Source: a virus. Taken from it: a stretch of 64,000 nt of DNA. The stretch is from the IMG/VR virus record IMGVR_UViG_3300037852_000186, positions 1 through 64,000 of that record; one strand, written 5' to 3'. The stretch's first letter is position 1; each line of letters opens with the position of its first letter. The translations under genes were made by a program, and so were the position numbers. The notes under the pieces are model-generated. The model saw only the letters and a program-made list of their open reading frames with translations. It ran no database searches and was not told the origin of the DNA. Positions 18,517-27,603 of this stretch are shown piece by piece.

Positions 18517-19098
18517 TTAAGGCATCAACTGACCAGGAATCGTTGTGTTGCCTTCGCTCGGGTCGCCGTGGGTGTGAGAATCGTAAGTATCGATCATGGT
18601 ATTAACCGAATCTGTATGTTCGTTGGTATGGAACGTGATATCTCCATTCGGCGCTGCAAGATTAAGATTGCCGCCATTCGCTGTGATGTTGGCGCTTCCA
18701 CCATTGACCGTGATGTTAATGGTCCCTGTTGTAACGACGTTTACCGCGAGCGTATGAGTACTGCGGTCATACTCGAACGTGCTGCCGTCTTTCATGGTCG
18801 CGTGCCACTTGTCCGCCGACTGCACGGGCGTAGTATCTGCGCTCGAATAGATCGCGCCGAGCACCGCGCCGTCTTCGTCATGCGAGTCCATTAAGCAGAC
18901 GACTTGCTCGCCGAGATCCGGGATGTTGTAAATCTTGTCGTTTTGTGTTTTGCCCATAACGACCGGCAGCCACCACGACACGAGTTGGTTGCGGTCGGGG
19001 AAGGTTACTCGCACTCGGCAATTCTGTATGTCCTGCGCTTGGACTAAGCCCACGCGAAAGACTGAGGTTGTGGTGCGTTCTGGTTCGCGATCTTCCAT
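18517..19098 (-). CDS. Baseplate spike protein, gpV / Mu gp45 family
   Basis: 193 aa from the ATG at 19098, 2 nt after the stop of the beta-helix gene. The N-terminal OB-fold region (FRVGLVQAQDIQNCRVRVTF, DLGEQVVCLMDSHDEDGAVLG) matches gpV/gp45 spikes. A short repeated beta-helix follows (TGTINITVNGGSANITANGG). The C-terminus has the HTHGD motif, typical of metal-binding spike tips (HxH). The spike punctures the outer membrane on contraction. Size fits Mu gp45. Confidence 0.88.
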   Translation of the reverse strand: MEDREPERTTTSVFRVGLVQAQDIQNCRVRVTFPDRNQLVSWWLPVVMGKTQNDKIYNIPDLGEQVVCLMDSHDEDGAVLGAIYSSADTTPVQSADKWHATMKDGSTFEYDRSTHTLAVNVVTTGTINITVNGGSANITANGGNLNLAAPNGDITFHTNEHTDSVNTMIDTYDSHTHGDPSEGNTTIPGQLMP

Positions 19099-19100
19099 AT

Positions 19101-21050
19101 TTAGGGCGTAGCCGATCCGTTCGGGTCTTGCGGTGTTGCGATGGCCGTTCCGTTGCCCTGCCACCAGGTCCAATTATTTGAAACGACCGCGTTGTTGCCT
19201 GAAGCCGTTGCCCACGACCAGTTGTTTTGACTCTTGTCAGCCGGACTAACAAAGGTCCAAGCGTTGTGATCGAAAAAAGCTGGTACGCAGAGAGGCCCAG
19301 TGCCGTTGCCGGTGCAACAATTCATGGTTATGCCAGAAGGCCCAACATTTGCGGAAGTGCAATCCTGCACGGGATGGAACATATGAAAGACTAGGCTGCT
19401 GTTGCTACTCGCCCCCGATGGCTGTCCGGTATTACCTCGCATAGTGATGTTGTTGTATTGTACCTTATCTGCGTAGACTTCGTTTCTGCTGCCCTGATTA
19501 AGTATTATTGCGCCGCAATGTGTATCGATGGAGTTGGAATGTTGGAACTCGCCGAGCAAAGTATTCGATGAGTTATTCAAATTCACTTCCCAATATTGAC
19601 CGGGAAAACAAGCTGTTCCGCACGTACCAGTTTGAAAGCCTGTACAACAATCAGGATTGAGACGCGGCACGTGATTTCCGAGGCAGGCGAGATTGTTCCA
19701 CTGCGCGTCGTTTGTGAGAGTATTGTCCTCGATGATGGATGGCGCTTGCGCGCCACTCACGCGTGGTGAGTCGCCGCTGATTTCCTCTACTATGCCGTCA
19801 AGAAGATTATCGTGGACGATGTTGAAGGTATCGCGGACGGTAATACTGTGTGAATCGTGCCAGATGCCATGAGAGTTGTTATACTGAATGGTGTTATTGG
19901 TAACGGTGAGCCCCGTGTCGGCGTTAAATTTGTCGCCGACTTCGGTGCCGTAGCCCGTTGAATCAACATTCAGATATTCTGCCACGTTATTGGAAAAAGT
20001 ATCATTCGTGCCCGCGCCAGAACATAAACCGCCTTGTCCCATCTGCGCCACTTCGTTGCTGTCAACTAGAATACCGGATGCCCCGGTTTTAGCTTTGATG
20101 GCTTCTCCGTGGCTACGCCAAACAAGGTTATTTCTGATTTGGTTGTTAGTTCCTTGCGGTATGATGACCGCCGATTGATTGGGCGCGGCAAAATATTGGA
20201 ACGTCAGATTCTTGAATACCCAGTTTGGATTTCCGCTGACTACTGCATTTTGTACTACAGCTAGATTAACTGTGTGTGGGCCAGTAGGATCGCACGCCAT
20301 ATAGACGGTGTTGGCCCCGTGCCCGCCGACGTTCGCGTAATCCATGTACCAGTAGCAGGCCGGACTTGAGGGTGGGGGATAAGTCAAAGTGCGATTGACG
20401 AGTAAGCCGTCGTACCACAAATCCTGATGGTAAGTGCAAGCTGCGTTAGAAGCATCGTTGCAGGTCCCGTTTGTACCACCAACGGCATAGGTTGCGCCGA
20501 CGGTGTTGTACCATAGATGTGCGGATGCTTGATGCCAAGCATTATCTGGGCTATCGGTCGGAATAATTATCGAGCCATCGATGACCGCGCAGGGAGTATT
20601 GGTCCAATGGTCGGATGCGATAACGTGAGTACCCGCATCGCGTGGTGAATATAGTCCGCCCTGATTCTGATTGGTCGTTCCAACGCCAATAAATTGTTGG
20701 CCACCAGAAGAATCGCCTTTGGGGACTATAGCGGCCAACGATCCACTGTCATCTAGAGCCATCTTGTAGAAACCGCAAGCCAAAATAAACACTTTATGAT
20801 TGGTCACATCCCCACTGGCAGTAGTCACTAAATTGGTACGCGCGGCGATATTGGGTGTAGGTCCAGATGTCGGAGTTGGCGTAGGTGTAGGAGTGGGCGT
20901 TGGTGAGGCCGTGGGCATACCACCATTGAACGGCCCGCCGAAAAAATCTGGTTGCTGCGTGTAGGGTAAAACCTGCGGTTCCGCATAAAGTCGATGCAAC
21001 ACGAATAGCATATAGGCAAAGACTATAATTATGGGAATCGCGCGAGACAT
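19101..21050 (-). CDS. Secreted beta-helix protein with Pro-Thr linker
   Basis: 649 aa. The N-terminus is a signal or anchor (PIIIVFAYMLFVLHRLYA) followed by a Thr-Pro tandem linker (about residues 48-66). The rest holds parallel beta-helix coils with NN/SN turns (NNLVWRSHGEAIKAKTG, NNTIQYNNSHGIWHDSHS) typical of polysaccharide-active enzymes. Many Cys, including CCTG motifs, suggest disulfides and thus export. It lies immediately before the spike gene. Catalytic residues cannot be assigned. Confidence 0.7.
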   Translation of the reverse strand: MSRAIPIIIVFAYMLFVLHRLYAEPQVLPYTQQPDFFGGPFNGGMPTASPTPTPTPTPTPTSGPTPNIAARTNLVTTASGDVTNHKVFILACGFYKMALDDSGSLAAIVPKGDSSGGQQFIGVGTTNQNQGGLYSPRDAGTHVIASDHWTNTPCAVIDGSIIIPTDSPDNAWHQASAHLWYNTVGATYAVGGTNGTCNDASNAACTYHQDLWYDGLLVNRTLTYPPPSSPACYWYMDYANVGGHGANTVYMACDPTGPHTVNLAVVQNAVVSGNPNWVFKNLTFQYFAAPNQSAVIIPQGTNNQIRNNLVWRSHGEAIKAKTGASGILVDSNEVAQMGQGGLCSGAGTNDTFSNNVAEYLNVDSTGYGTEVGDKFNADTGLTVTNNTIQYNNSHGIWHDSHSITVRDTFNIVHDNLLDGIVEEISGDSPRVSGAQAPSIIEDNTLTNDAQWNNLACLGNHVPRLNPDCCTGFQTGTCGTACFPGQYWEVNLNNSSNTLLGEFQHSNSIDTHCGAIILNQGSRNEVYADKVQYNNITMRGNTGQPSGASSNSSLVFHMFHPVQDCTSANVGPSGITMNCCTGNGTGPLCVPAFFDHNAWTFVSPADKSQNNWSWATASGNNAVVSNNWTWWQGNGTAIATPQDPNGSATP

Positions 21051-24000
21051 TTAATTCAAAGTGTACTTAGCTGACCAACCATCGCAGCCGTTACCACCTT
21101 GTCCCGCCGAGCCGGTCGCGCCCGTTCCGCCCGCCCCTTTGGTGATCGTGATGGTTGGGGTATCCGCAACATAGGTGTGGGCAGCGCGAAGAAAGAACCC
21201 GCCACCACCTCCACCGCAGGCCCCGTTACCGGCGCTACCACTTGCACCAGCCCCACCACTTACGTTTATGGTTCCAGTAAGATTGATGTTGTTACAGATC
21301 AGTATAACGGCCCCTCCAGCCGCCCCCTTGGTGCATCCATTTGCGCCGCCGCCAGGACCGCCACCCAAACGACCGGGCATGTTAGCGAGGTTGGCCGCAA
21401 CAAAGTTTTTAGTCGCTGTGGTTAGTCCAGCGGGACAGTTGCCGCCATTGTTGGCGCCGAGGGCTCCGAGACTGCCAAATCCTGATAGTTGTTGTACGGC
21501 TGTACCACCGGGCCAAAGCCCAGCCGACCCAGCGGTGCCCGCAAGGGCAGAACTCCCACCGCCTCCACCGCCAGCAGATCCGCCGTCGCCGATTGCGGGG
21601 CCTTGAATAATGGCAGCAGCATTTATAGTGCCGGCAATTGTGCAAGTACCGGGTGAGACAACAACTAGCGCATCCTCTGGCATGTCTGCCGATGCTCCGC
21701 CCGTCTGCGGTTGGTCAGTTACGGATAGAGTGCCAGATGCTTCTACCGTAAAATTCGCGTAGTAGTGCGTCCCGACGATGGTTTGAGCAGCGGTAGTGCA
21801 GGGACCAACATTTCCGACGCATGGGTCGGCTTCTGCGCCTGTTCCTAGATAGTGCATCCACACTGGGGCGTCTTGCAGGGGTTGTCCCGCGCTAGTTAGA
21901 TTGCCCCAACTGTTTGAAATTCGATCCCAAGCATGCGCTCCCGCCGCGCCCTCACGTATATGCAGTAAGCCATTGGTATTGTTTATGACAATGTCTGTAC
22001 TCGATCCGTCGATGGTATCAGGGGCGGTCTGGTCGGGATGAATGATGCAGACGTGACCGTTGGTTGATTTATTCTTGATTAGATAGTCGCGTTTTTGTGT
22101 CTGTCCAGCGACAGGCAGGTTGACAGTGATATCGATTGTCGAACTAGAGCAATCGATATTCTGATCGTAGCTGAGTGGAACGTAAGGACTAGTGGTAAGT
22201 GTGGTGAGGTTAGTTGACGACGCAACCGTTGGGACAAACTGTCCGCAGTTAACTGTCCAATATGGAGTCGCCCCCGCCGTGAACGTATAATATCGTTCTT
22301 CTTGGTTGCCGGCAGCTAAGCCGAGATTTGGACACGCTGTACCTTTGATGCCGCCCGCCGCCGATGTCACGAAATTAGCGTCGGTGATTGCGTGTGTCGA
22401 GTCTTGAATAACTAGAAAGGCAATCCCGCTTCCATCAACGCAAGTCTGCCCCGCGGTTACTCCATCAGGTAGTGTCCAGGTTGGACTGACCCCAGAGAGA
22501 GTGCCTGCGTATCTATCCCATGCGGGGTAGTTACCGGTCGCATTGGAAGTACAAGAGACGGTCGCTGAGGTGGTTGGTAAGGTATGGTTTATTGTTTGTT
22601 CGAGTGATGAAAAATTCCCCGGTGCTCCAATTGTCGGAAGGCTAGAAGTGCCAGCGCTTCCTATTCCCAGATTGGCTAAAACGGGATTGGGATTCCCCGC
22701 AAACTCATTTAGATTATTCGCCGTGAGCAGTCCGCCGCCCGCGCCAATCACGGCTGATGTCACCGGTGCCCCGTTCTGGCACTCCGTTAGCCATTGCGAT
22801 TGTTGCGCATTCCATTGGAATTCCCAGGTCTCTGTGTTGCCGGCGACGAGGCCGAGAGCTGGACAGGTTGGACCAACGATGGTAGCGCCGCCAGCAGCGA
22901 CGAAAGTCACTGTGTTAGTCGCGTTCTGAACTGCCTTGACACCAATGGTGGCCGCGTCTACACAGCCCGAGGCTGGTAGGGTAAACGTGACAGACCCAGC
23001 GAGAGTGCCGCTATACCAATGTGTGTCGGGATAAACCCCATTCGATCCGCTGAGACAAGCGAGAGTTGAGGTTCCTGGTAACGGATCGACTTTGGTTTGC
23101 ATCAGCGGCGCAAAGTTGCCCGGTGTTCCCGCTGTCGGTAAAGGTTCGATTGCTGTCGCTGTTAACCCGAAATTGGTTCGCGCTCCCGCAGCCGTGCTAG
23201 CATTCGTAAATCCTTGCGCGATGGGTCCGGGCACCGAGAGATGTGTGCTAATGATCGTTGGCGCCGCATTTGTTCCACCGATATCGTTAGCAACTTGAAC
23301 CCCCCCGCTAGCTGCGGATGCAGCATTGCCAGCGGGCATCCAAACCGTACCATTCCAAGTTCCCGCACAACCCGCCCCGCTGCCAGCCACGGCCGTTTGC
23401 GCTGTGCATGTTCCATCCGTAAACCAACAAGTCTCACCAACGACTGGTGATGGATCTCTACTAGCGTAAGTTCCGGGAGGTACTTGGCATGCAGTGCCGC
23501 CAGCGGCGAGTCCAAGCGAGACAGCGGGAACTGGAACGCCGCAACTCCGTACCCATGAAGTTCGCGCGGCGTTATATTGAAATATCCAAGTTTGTTGATT
23601 GCCTGCGGTTGTTCCTAGGGTTGAGCAAGCTGTTCCTTCAAAGCCGCCAGCAGCCGTGGTAGAGAATCCAACGGTGTGTGCGGCGTCCTGAACCGCTGTA
23701 ACGATTATCTGGGCGCGGTCTACGCAGTTCGTTGCTGAGAGCGGATAGGTGACATTCCCAGAGAGGGTGCCCGAATAATAATGAATATCCGGGTACGTGC
23801 CCGTTGGATTTAGACAAGTGAGGGTTGTGGTAGTTACAGGTAAAGTGCTGAGTTGCGTTTGTTCAAGTGGAGAAAATGCGCCTGGTACGCCCGCTGTCGG
23901 TAGGGGCTGCTGTCCAGCGGCCATGCCGCCGAGCCCGCCCCACGTGACGTTAGCTCCATTATTACCGCTGATTCCGCCGCCGCCGATAGATTGCGCGAAC

Positions 24001-24101
24001 GCTGCCGGAATGGCGAGCAGAAGAAGCGTTATGAGAGTTAGGAGCGGCCGACAGAGGGCTGAAACCTCGTAGTGCCGGTCGCCCCACTTAGGGACGATCA
24101 T
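21051..24101 (-). CDS. Secreted tail-fibre-like protein with triple repeat and Gly-rich tip
   Basis: 1016 aa. A signal peptide lies within the first 37 residues (hydrophobic run ending AIPAAFA). Three tandem modules of about 125-190 residues follow, each opening LPTAG-P-G-F-PL-QT and holding CVD...VQD...GTACP-LG--AGN and W---CG. The C-terminal 200 residues are a Gly-rich domain (DGGSAGGGGGGSS, GACGGGGGGFFLRAA) of the kind found at phage adhesin tips. Fibre architecture is clear; the export signal is the odd part. The stop is adjacent to the next start. Confidence 0.7.
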   Translation of the reverse strand: MIVPKWGDRHYEVSALCRPLLTLITLLLLAIPAAFAQSIGGGGISGNNGANVTWGGLGGMAAGQQPLPTAGVPGAFSPLEQTQLSTLPVTTTTLTCLNPTGTYPDIHYYSGTLSGNVTYPLSATNCVDRAQIIVTAVQDAAHTVGFSTTAAGGFEGTACSTLGTTAGNQQTWIFQYNAARTSWVRSCGVPVPAVSLGLAAGGTACQVPPGTYASRDPSPVVGETCWFTDGTCTAQTAVAGSGAGCAGTWNGTVWMPAGNAASAASGGVQVANDIGGTNAAPTIISTHLSVPGPIAQGFTNASTAAGARTNFGLTATAIEPLPTAGTPGNFAPLMQTKVDPLPGTSTLACLSGSNGVYPDTHWYSGTLAGSVTFTLPASGCVDAATIGVKAVQNATNTVTFVAAGGATIVGPTCPALGLVAGNTETWEFQWNAQQSQWLTECQNGAPVTSAVIGAGGGLLTANNLNEFAGNPNPVLANLGIGSAGTSSLPTIGAPGNFSSLEQTINHTLPTTSATVSCTSNATGNYPAWDRYAGTLSGVSPTWTLPDGVTAGQTCVDGSGIAFLVIQDSTHAITDANFVTSAAGGIKGTACPNLGLAAGNQEERYYTFTAGATPYWTVNCGQFVPTVASSTNLTTLTTSPYVPLSYDQNIDCSSSTIDITVNLPVAGQTQKRDYLIKNKSTNGHVCIIHPDQTAPDTIDGSSTDIVINNTNGLLHIREGAAGAHAWDRISNSWGNLTSAGQPLQDAPVWMHYLGTGAEADPCVGNVGPCTTAAQTIVGTHYYANFTVEASGTLSVTDQPQTGGASADMPEDALVVVSPGTCTIAGTINAAAIIQGPAIGDGGSAGGGGGGSSALAGTAGSAGLWPGGTAVQQLSGFGSLGALGANNGGNCPAGLTTATKNFVAANLANMPGRLGGGPGGGANGCTKGAAGGAVILICNNINLTGTINVSGGAGASGSAGNGACGGGGGGFFLRAAHTYVADTPTITITKGAGGTGATGSAGQGGNGCDGWSAKYTLN

Positions 24102-24104
24102 GCT

Positions 24105-24692
24105 TTATCCAGCTTTCTTACGGTACGTACCAAAATATTCACGAAAATAAGCACTTCGATCTGGACGAGTTTGCTCCGCTGCCGCTGAGTGTTTCGCCCT
24201 GCATGCCCGACAATGTCTCCGTTCGCGCCATAAATAAGTATTGTCGGGAGTGAATTCGTGCCCTTGTTCGCAATGCGTTTGGGCCATCTTGCTTGCTACT
24301 AGACCTTGCCCTCGTCGAAGATTTTCACGTCGCGTCACTGGCTCGAGATGACTCGGTCTAATGCAAGGATGCACCCTACAGAGATGGTCAGGTTCCAGCC
24401 CTTCGGGTATTGGGCCGACTCCAGTTTCGTAAGCGTAACGATGGGCAAGAACCTTAGAACCATTTGCGTAAAATTGTCCGTAATCATGCGCATCTCGGCT
24501 ACCAGTCCATATCCAGCATGGGCCTAAGTCTGGTCTGTATGTAGGAACAGGGCCATTTTTATCTACCTTCGTCCAAAAACGTTCATTGGGTGGCTTCTTT
24601 CTGCCTATTTCGTAGCACGCCCGCGAACAGAATTTCTGGTGCCTTCCTGAGTGTTCGAACGATTGGTGACAATATGTGCATACGTCTATCAT
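24105..24692 (-). CDS. HNH endonuclease (HNH_3-like) with zinc fingers
   Basis: 195 aa. The N-terminus has a Cys cluster (CTYCHQSF...FCSRAC). The central nuclease shows CWIWTG, YGQFYANGS, LAHRYAYE, then EPDHLCRVHPCIRPSHLEPVT, the HNH_3 pattern common in phage homing endonucleases. A C-terminal CEQGHEF...CRAC zinc motif completes it. It sits between exported tail-region genes on the same strand. Confidence 0.88.
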   Translation of the reverse strand: MIDVCTYCHQSFEHSGRHQKFCSRACYEIGRKKPPNERFWTKVDKNGPVPTYRPDLGPCWIWTGSRDAHDYGQFYANGSKVLAHRYAYETGVGPIPEGLEPDHLCRVHPCIRPSHLEPVTRRENLRRGQGLVASKMAQTHCEQGHEFTPDNTYLWRERRHCRACRAKHSAAAEQTRPDRSAYFREYFGTYRKKAG

Positions 24693-24741
24693 ACAAACAG
24701 TCTACACCATCATGCTACCAATCGCAAGTTAGCACCCGTAG

Positions 24742-25089
24742 TCACCAATCGCAGAAGGAATAAGTCGTACCGCTCGCACTAATCACCGCTACGTCGCCCC
24801 CCGGTAGCATCTTCGGTCCAATGGCCGTCATTACCCAACTCGCTCCGGGCGCAAGGTAAGTATCCGCCGCTGTTGCCGCGTTGCCTGAGCCAATTGCCAC
24901 GTTCATCGCGTTCGTAACGCCTGTATTCTGAATTAGAAAGTAGTGTCGGCCAGTGAGTCCAGCCAGATCGTTCGCGCCGACAACTGCACTTGATGATGCT
25001 GTGACAGTCCCGTGCTGCGAGCAGACGGCAAAGGCCGGACGTGCGCATCCAAGCAGCGCCAATAGAATTAAGACTCTACTTTTGAACAT
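24742..25089 (-). CDS. Small secreted protein with GRHY-QNTG domain
   Basis: 115 aa from the ATG at 25089 (MFKSRVLILL). A signal peptide ends near ARPAFA. The mature domain (GRHYFLIQNTG, NVAIGSGNAA, YLAPGASW, ISASGTTYSF) is a paralog of the 95-aa protein at 43863-44150, which lacks the signal. The start overlaps the upstream gene by 14 nt. Such short beta domains occur beside capsid genes in other phages. Function unknown. Confidence 0.66.
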   Translation of the reverse strand: MFKSRVLILLALLGCARPAFAVCSQHGTVTASSSAVVGANDLAGLTGRHYFLIQNTGVTNAMNVAIGSGNAATAADTYLAPGASWVMTAIGPKMLPGGDVAVISASGTTYSFCDW

Positions 25090-25522
25090 ACGTGATGAAT
25101 CCAAGTGCGGTTGGAGTAGTGCCGCCCAACTTTAAGCAGAGTTGTTTCGCGGCTGGCGCCGTAAAATAATCTACAGATCCCGTCATCCAGTTTGGCGTTG
25201 CTACCATTGCTCCAGTAAGCGCGGTGGGCGCGGTATCGCAAGCGGTTGAGACCGCTGTGCCGTAGTCAAATTCAGCACTAGGTGTAGTGCCCGCTAATTC
25301 GAGACGGTAAGAACATACTTGAATGGTCTGCCCAGCGACCGCGTCAACTAATAGATGCTCTCCCGCACCGCTGGTCGTGATTGAGATGGCAGCACTTTGC
25401 TTCGCCGGATTCGGCCCTTGGCAGAAATCCGCGCCCGTCATTTGCGCACTTGCACTTACGGCGATCAGCGCGAGATATAGAAAGACCGCGAGAGTGAATA
25501 AATCTGGGCGTAACCGTTTCAC
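25076..25522 (-). CDS. Secreted protein of unknown function
   Basis: 148 aa from the GTG at 25522, chosen for AGGGAAAT just upstream and the GTGA overlap with the preceding small gene. Signal peptide: KRLRPDLFTLAVFLYLALIAVSASA. The mature part has several Cys (ADFCQGPNP, VCSYRLE, CDTAPTA, LCLKLGG), probably disulfide-bonded after export. It follows the gpD hub cluster. Family not recognised. Confidence 0.65.
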   Translation of the reverse strand: MKRLRPDLFTLAVFLYLALIAVSASAQMTGADFCQGPNPAKQSAAISITTSGAGEHLLVDAVAGQTIQVCSYRLELAGTTPSAEFDYGTAVSTACDTAPTALTGAMVATPNWMTGSVDYFTAPAAKQLCLKLGGTTPTALGFITYVQK

Positions 25523-25671
25523 GATTTCCCTATTTTCGGGTTTTGTGGTGCAGACACCGCGCCCGCCGGTTGTGATATACACTTGTATCCGATTCTTGTC
25601 AGCTCGCCCACCAACACACCTGCGCTGCTACATATCCACCAAAATAATATCCACAGAATAAGTCGCGTCAC
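25519..25671 (-). CDS. 50-aa membrane microprotein
   Basis: A 50-codon gene starting GTG inside the stop of the gpD gene (GTGA overlap) and ending TGA inside the GTG of the next gene, so both ends are translationally coupled. It opens with MTRLILWILFWWICSSAGVL, one Trp-rich membrane segment, followed by a polar tail. The double coupling is the main evidence that it is real. Function unknown; a lysis or membrane accessory role is possible. Confidence 0.55.
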   Translation of the reverse strand: MTRLILWILFWWICSSAGVLVGELTRIGYKCISQPAGAVSAPQNPKIGKS

Positions 25672-26711
25672 AGTTTTCTAATCTCGACTTCAGTCGTGTA
25701 TCCGCTACTCCGCTCCAGCCGATGTTTGCTGGACTCGATATGGTACTTGCCGTCGAACGCCTTGAATCCGCTGATGTCGATGTTTATGCCAGCAACCAGC
25801 AGCACGGTTCCTTCCAGGTTGATCGTACCGGTGGTCTGCCACATGTTAGCGTCGTGCAGGGCGCTATCTGCCTTGAGTTGTGCCTGTTGCGGAGTCTCGA
25901 CGCGATGGATGATGTTCAAATCGTCGCCGGTTGGGGAACTCGAATCGGTTGCGGTCTTGGTAATTAGCTGCTTGGTCGCCGGATTCTGATAGCTAACGGT
26001 CGCGCTTTTATAGATTTTCTGTGTCCCGGTTTTAAATTCTGCTGACTTACATTGTGTGCGTATAATTTGCAGCACGGTTGCGGCTTGCTCCAGCGCGGCC
26101 TTTGCGTAAAAGGTCAGTTGCGAGCCGTGGATTGTGAAATCATAGCCGTGCGCAAGCGCGAGGTTACGTAGAAAGTTAAGGTCTGTTTCGTGTCGCTGGC
26201 TCAATCGCTGCCACATCACATTGATGTTGGCTGGCGCGTTGAGCACCGTCATGCCGTGGCGACTTGCAATCTTTTGTGCAACTTGAATCAAGGTCGCATT
26301 CTCGTAGCGGTCGCTTCGATGCGTACGCAGCGACGGCTTGATACCCGCCGCAATGCACTTCATGTGGAAGGTGTCGCCGCTACTTGCGTCAGTTTTTAGC
26401 TCCAGTTCGTCAACCTCGAAATCGCCGCAGTCGAGCATCTTTTCGCCGTCATAGCCCATCCATAACTCAACAAAATCGCCGCGCTGCGGAATCCAAGGCC
26501 CCTGCCATCTGCGGTCGCGGTCTTCAAGGGTCACTTCTATCTCGTCGCTCTCGGCACCTATGGTTTGATGATCGTGTGTATGGTGCGCCTTACCTTCTGT
26601 GTAAGTAATTTCGACCACCATTCTAGAGATGTCGGCGCTCCAATCTTTGCCAGTGTACTTGAGCTTCCAGCGGGGATGGCGGACTGGTAAGGATTTGGGG
26701 GCTGCGGCCAT
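25668..26711 (-). CDS. Baseplate hub, late control D / gpD family
   Basis: 347 aa, the usual length for P2 gpD and Mu gp44. Visible motifs: RDRRWQGPWIPQRGDFVELWMGY, GDFEVDELELKT, the central QKIASRHGM and RHETDLNFLRNLA (hub core), and a C-terminal YHIESSKHRLERSSGYTTEVEIR. The hub sits atop the spike at the end of the tail tube. It follows the gpX-like gene as in P2. Confidence 0.9.
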   Translation of the reverse strand: MAAAPKSLPVRHPRWKLKYTGKDWSADISRMVVEITYTEGKAHHTHDHQTIGAESDEIEVTLEDRDRRWQGPWIPQRGDFVELWMGYDGEKMLDCGDFEVDELELKTDASSGDTFHMKCIAAGIKPSLRTHRSDRYENATLIQVAQKIASRHGMTVLNAPANINVMWQRLSQRHETDLNFLRNLALAHGYDFTIHGSQLTFYAKAALEQAATVLQIIRTQCKSAEFKTGTQKIYKSATVSYQNPATKQLITKTATDSSSPTGDDLNIIHRVETPQQAQLKADSALHDANMWQTTGTINLEGTVLLVAGINIDISGFKAFDGKYHIESSKHRLERSSGYTTEVEIRKL

Positions 26712-26718
26712 TTAATGT

Positions 26719-26979
26719 TCAGCAATATCGCTGTTTTAGTTGCGCGCGATATCGCGCTAGTGTTTCGTCTGAGGCGTTCAGCTCGATAGTTAGTCCTGTA
26801 AGATTCTCGATACGTTCAAGATCCCCAGGAGCCAACGCACCGTTCGCGTCGCGGCCTACCGGTATTAATTCAACCCAGCCTTCCTCGTCGTCTGCTGCTT
26901 GAACGAAGTCGAGCATGATATTGTTAAGCCGCACGATAGTTTTTTGCCAGCCTGGTGTTTGTTCTGCGATTACTCTCAT
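26719..26979 (-). CDS. Small acidic tail-operon protein, unknown
   Basis: 86 aa from the ATG at 26979, 2 nt after the upstream stop (TAG CA ATG). Acidic with several helices (LDFVQAADDEEGWVELIPV, LNASDETLARYRAQLKQRYC). It lies between a small helical gene and the gpD hub. No family recognised; perhaps a tail assembly accessory. Confidence 0.6.
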   Translation of the reverse strand: MRVIAEQTPGWQKTIVRLNNIMLDFVQAADDEEGWVELIPVGRDANGALAPGDLERIENLTGLTIELNASDETLARYRAQLKQRYC

Positions 26980-26981
26980 TG

Positions 26982-27197
26982 CTATATCCACGGCGTGCGG
27001 GACAATAAACGCCCACGCACTGCACGATTAATGTATTCAAGTAACCACTGAAATTCCTGGTCTGACATCTTATCGAGAAGAGTACACAGTACAGCGATAC
27101 GGCCGGCAATAGGACTGGTTGTGCTGTTCGCTAACAAATCGCTGCGAAAGCGATCGAGCGCATCAATAATATTTGCTGGGTCGTCTTGTATTGACAT
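26982..27197 (-). CDS. Small helical tail-operon protein, unknown
   Basis: 71 aa from the ATG at 27197, which overlaps the gpX-like stop as TAATG. Mostly helical (NIIDALDRFRSDLLA, MSDQEFQWLLEYINRAVRGR). Function unknown; tight coupling suggests a virion-assembly role. Confidence 0.6.
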   Translation of the reverse strand: MSIQDDPANIIDALDRFRSDLLANSTTSPIAGRIAVLCTLLDKMSDQEFQWLLEYINRAVRGRLLSRTPWI

Positions 27198-27424
27198 TAT
27201 CGCTTCCAAGGCGGCAAGTCCGCCGCATCCTGAATACTTGGATCAACCATCAACAACGGCACTCCAATCACCAAGCCAGCCTCGAACACGGCCTCAATTG
27301 GGATTTGTGGATTCGTCTGTATGATCGGGCTGAACAAAGTTGCGTCGCCGTAATATTGCCAGGCCAACAAGTCCCACCTTTCGCCGGCAGAAGTCACGTG
27401 AGTGATAAAGGCGCCGGTCGCCAT
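27197..27424 (-). CDS. Tail protein X (gpX), LysM-like
   Basis: 75 aa. The pattern matches P2 gpX: VTSAGERWDLLAWQYYGD, IIQTNPQIP, GLVIGVPLLMV. gpX is a LysM-like hub-associated protein of contractile tails, thought to help hub assembly. It is coupled as TAATG to the 59-aa gene upstream. Confidence 0.85.
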   Translation of the reverse strand: MATGAFITHVTSAGERWDLLAWQYYGDATLFSPIIQTNPQIPIEAVFEAGLVIGVPLLMVDPSIQDAADLPPWKR

Positions 27425-27603
27425 TATTTCAGGAAAGCTTGATAGAGTTCGTTCAATAGCCTATCCCGTTCGCTTTGAACTACGCCGCTATCTGCTGCTG
27501 TTACGTTGAGAAGTTCTGCAAGCTTTGCCGTTGCTGAAGATGTTCCATCATGGTCGGCCATCGACCGCCCGATCACGATGCCCAAGGCCATATCTTTAGT
27601 CAT
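27424..27603 (-). CDS. 59-aa small tail-operon protein
   Basis: Reads MTKDMALGIVIGRSMADHDG at the N-terminus and ends NELYQAFLK. The ATG lies inside the end of the upstream gene (8-nt overlap) and its TAA overlaps the gpX ATG as TAATG. Both couplings and the amphipathic composition support a real gene. Function unknown. Confidence 0.62.
   Translation of the reverse strand: MTKDMALGIVIGRSMADHDGTSSATAKLAELLNVTAADSGVVQSERDRLLNELYQAFLK

Noticed and set aside
20870-20930. Possible microsatellite or CRISPR-like repeat in the Thr-Pro stretch
   Set aside because: It is an in-frame Thr-Pro linker of the beta-helix protein, without spacers.
21175-21606. A 143-aa plus-strand proline-rich frame
   Set aside because: It is the complement of Gly-rich fibre coding sequence; Pro-richness is the mirror of Gly codons.
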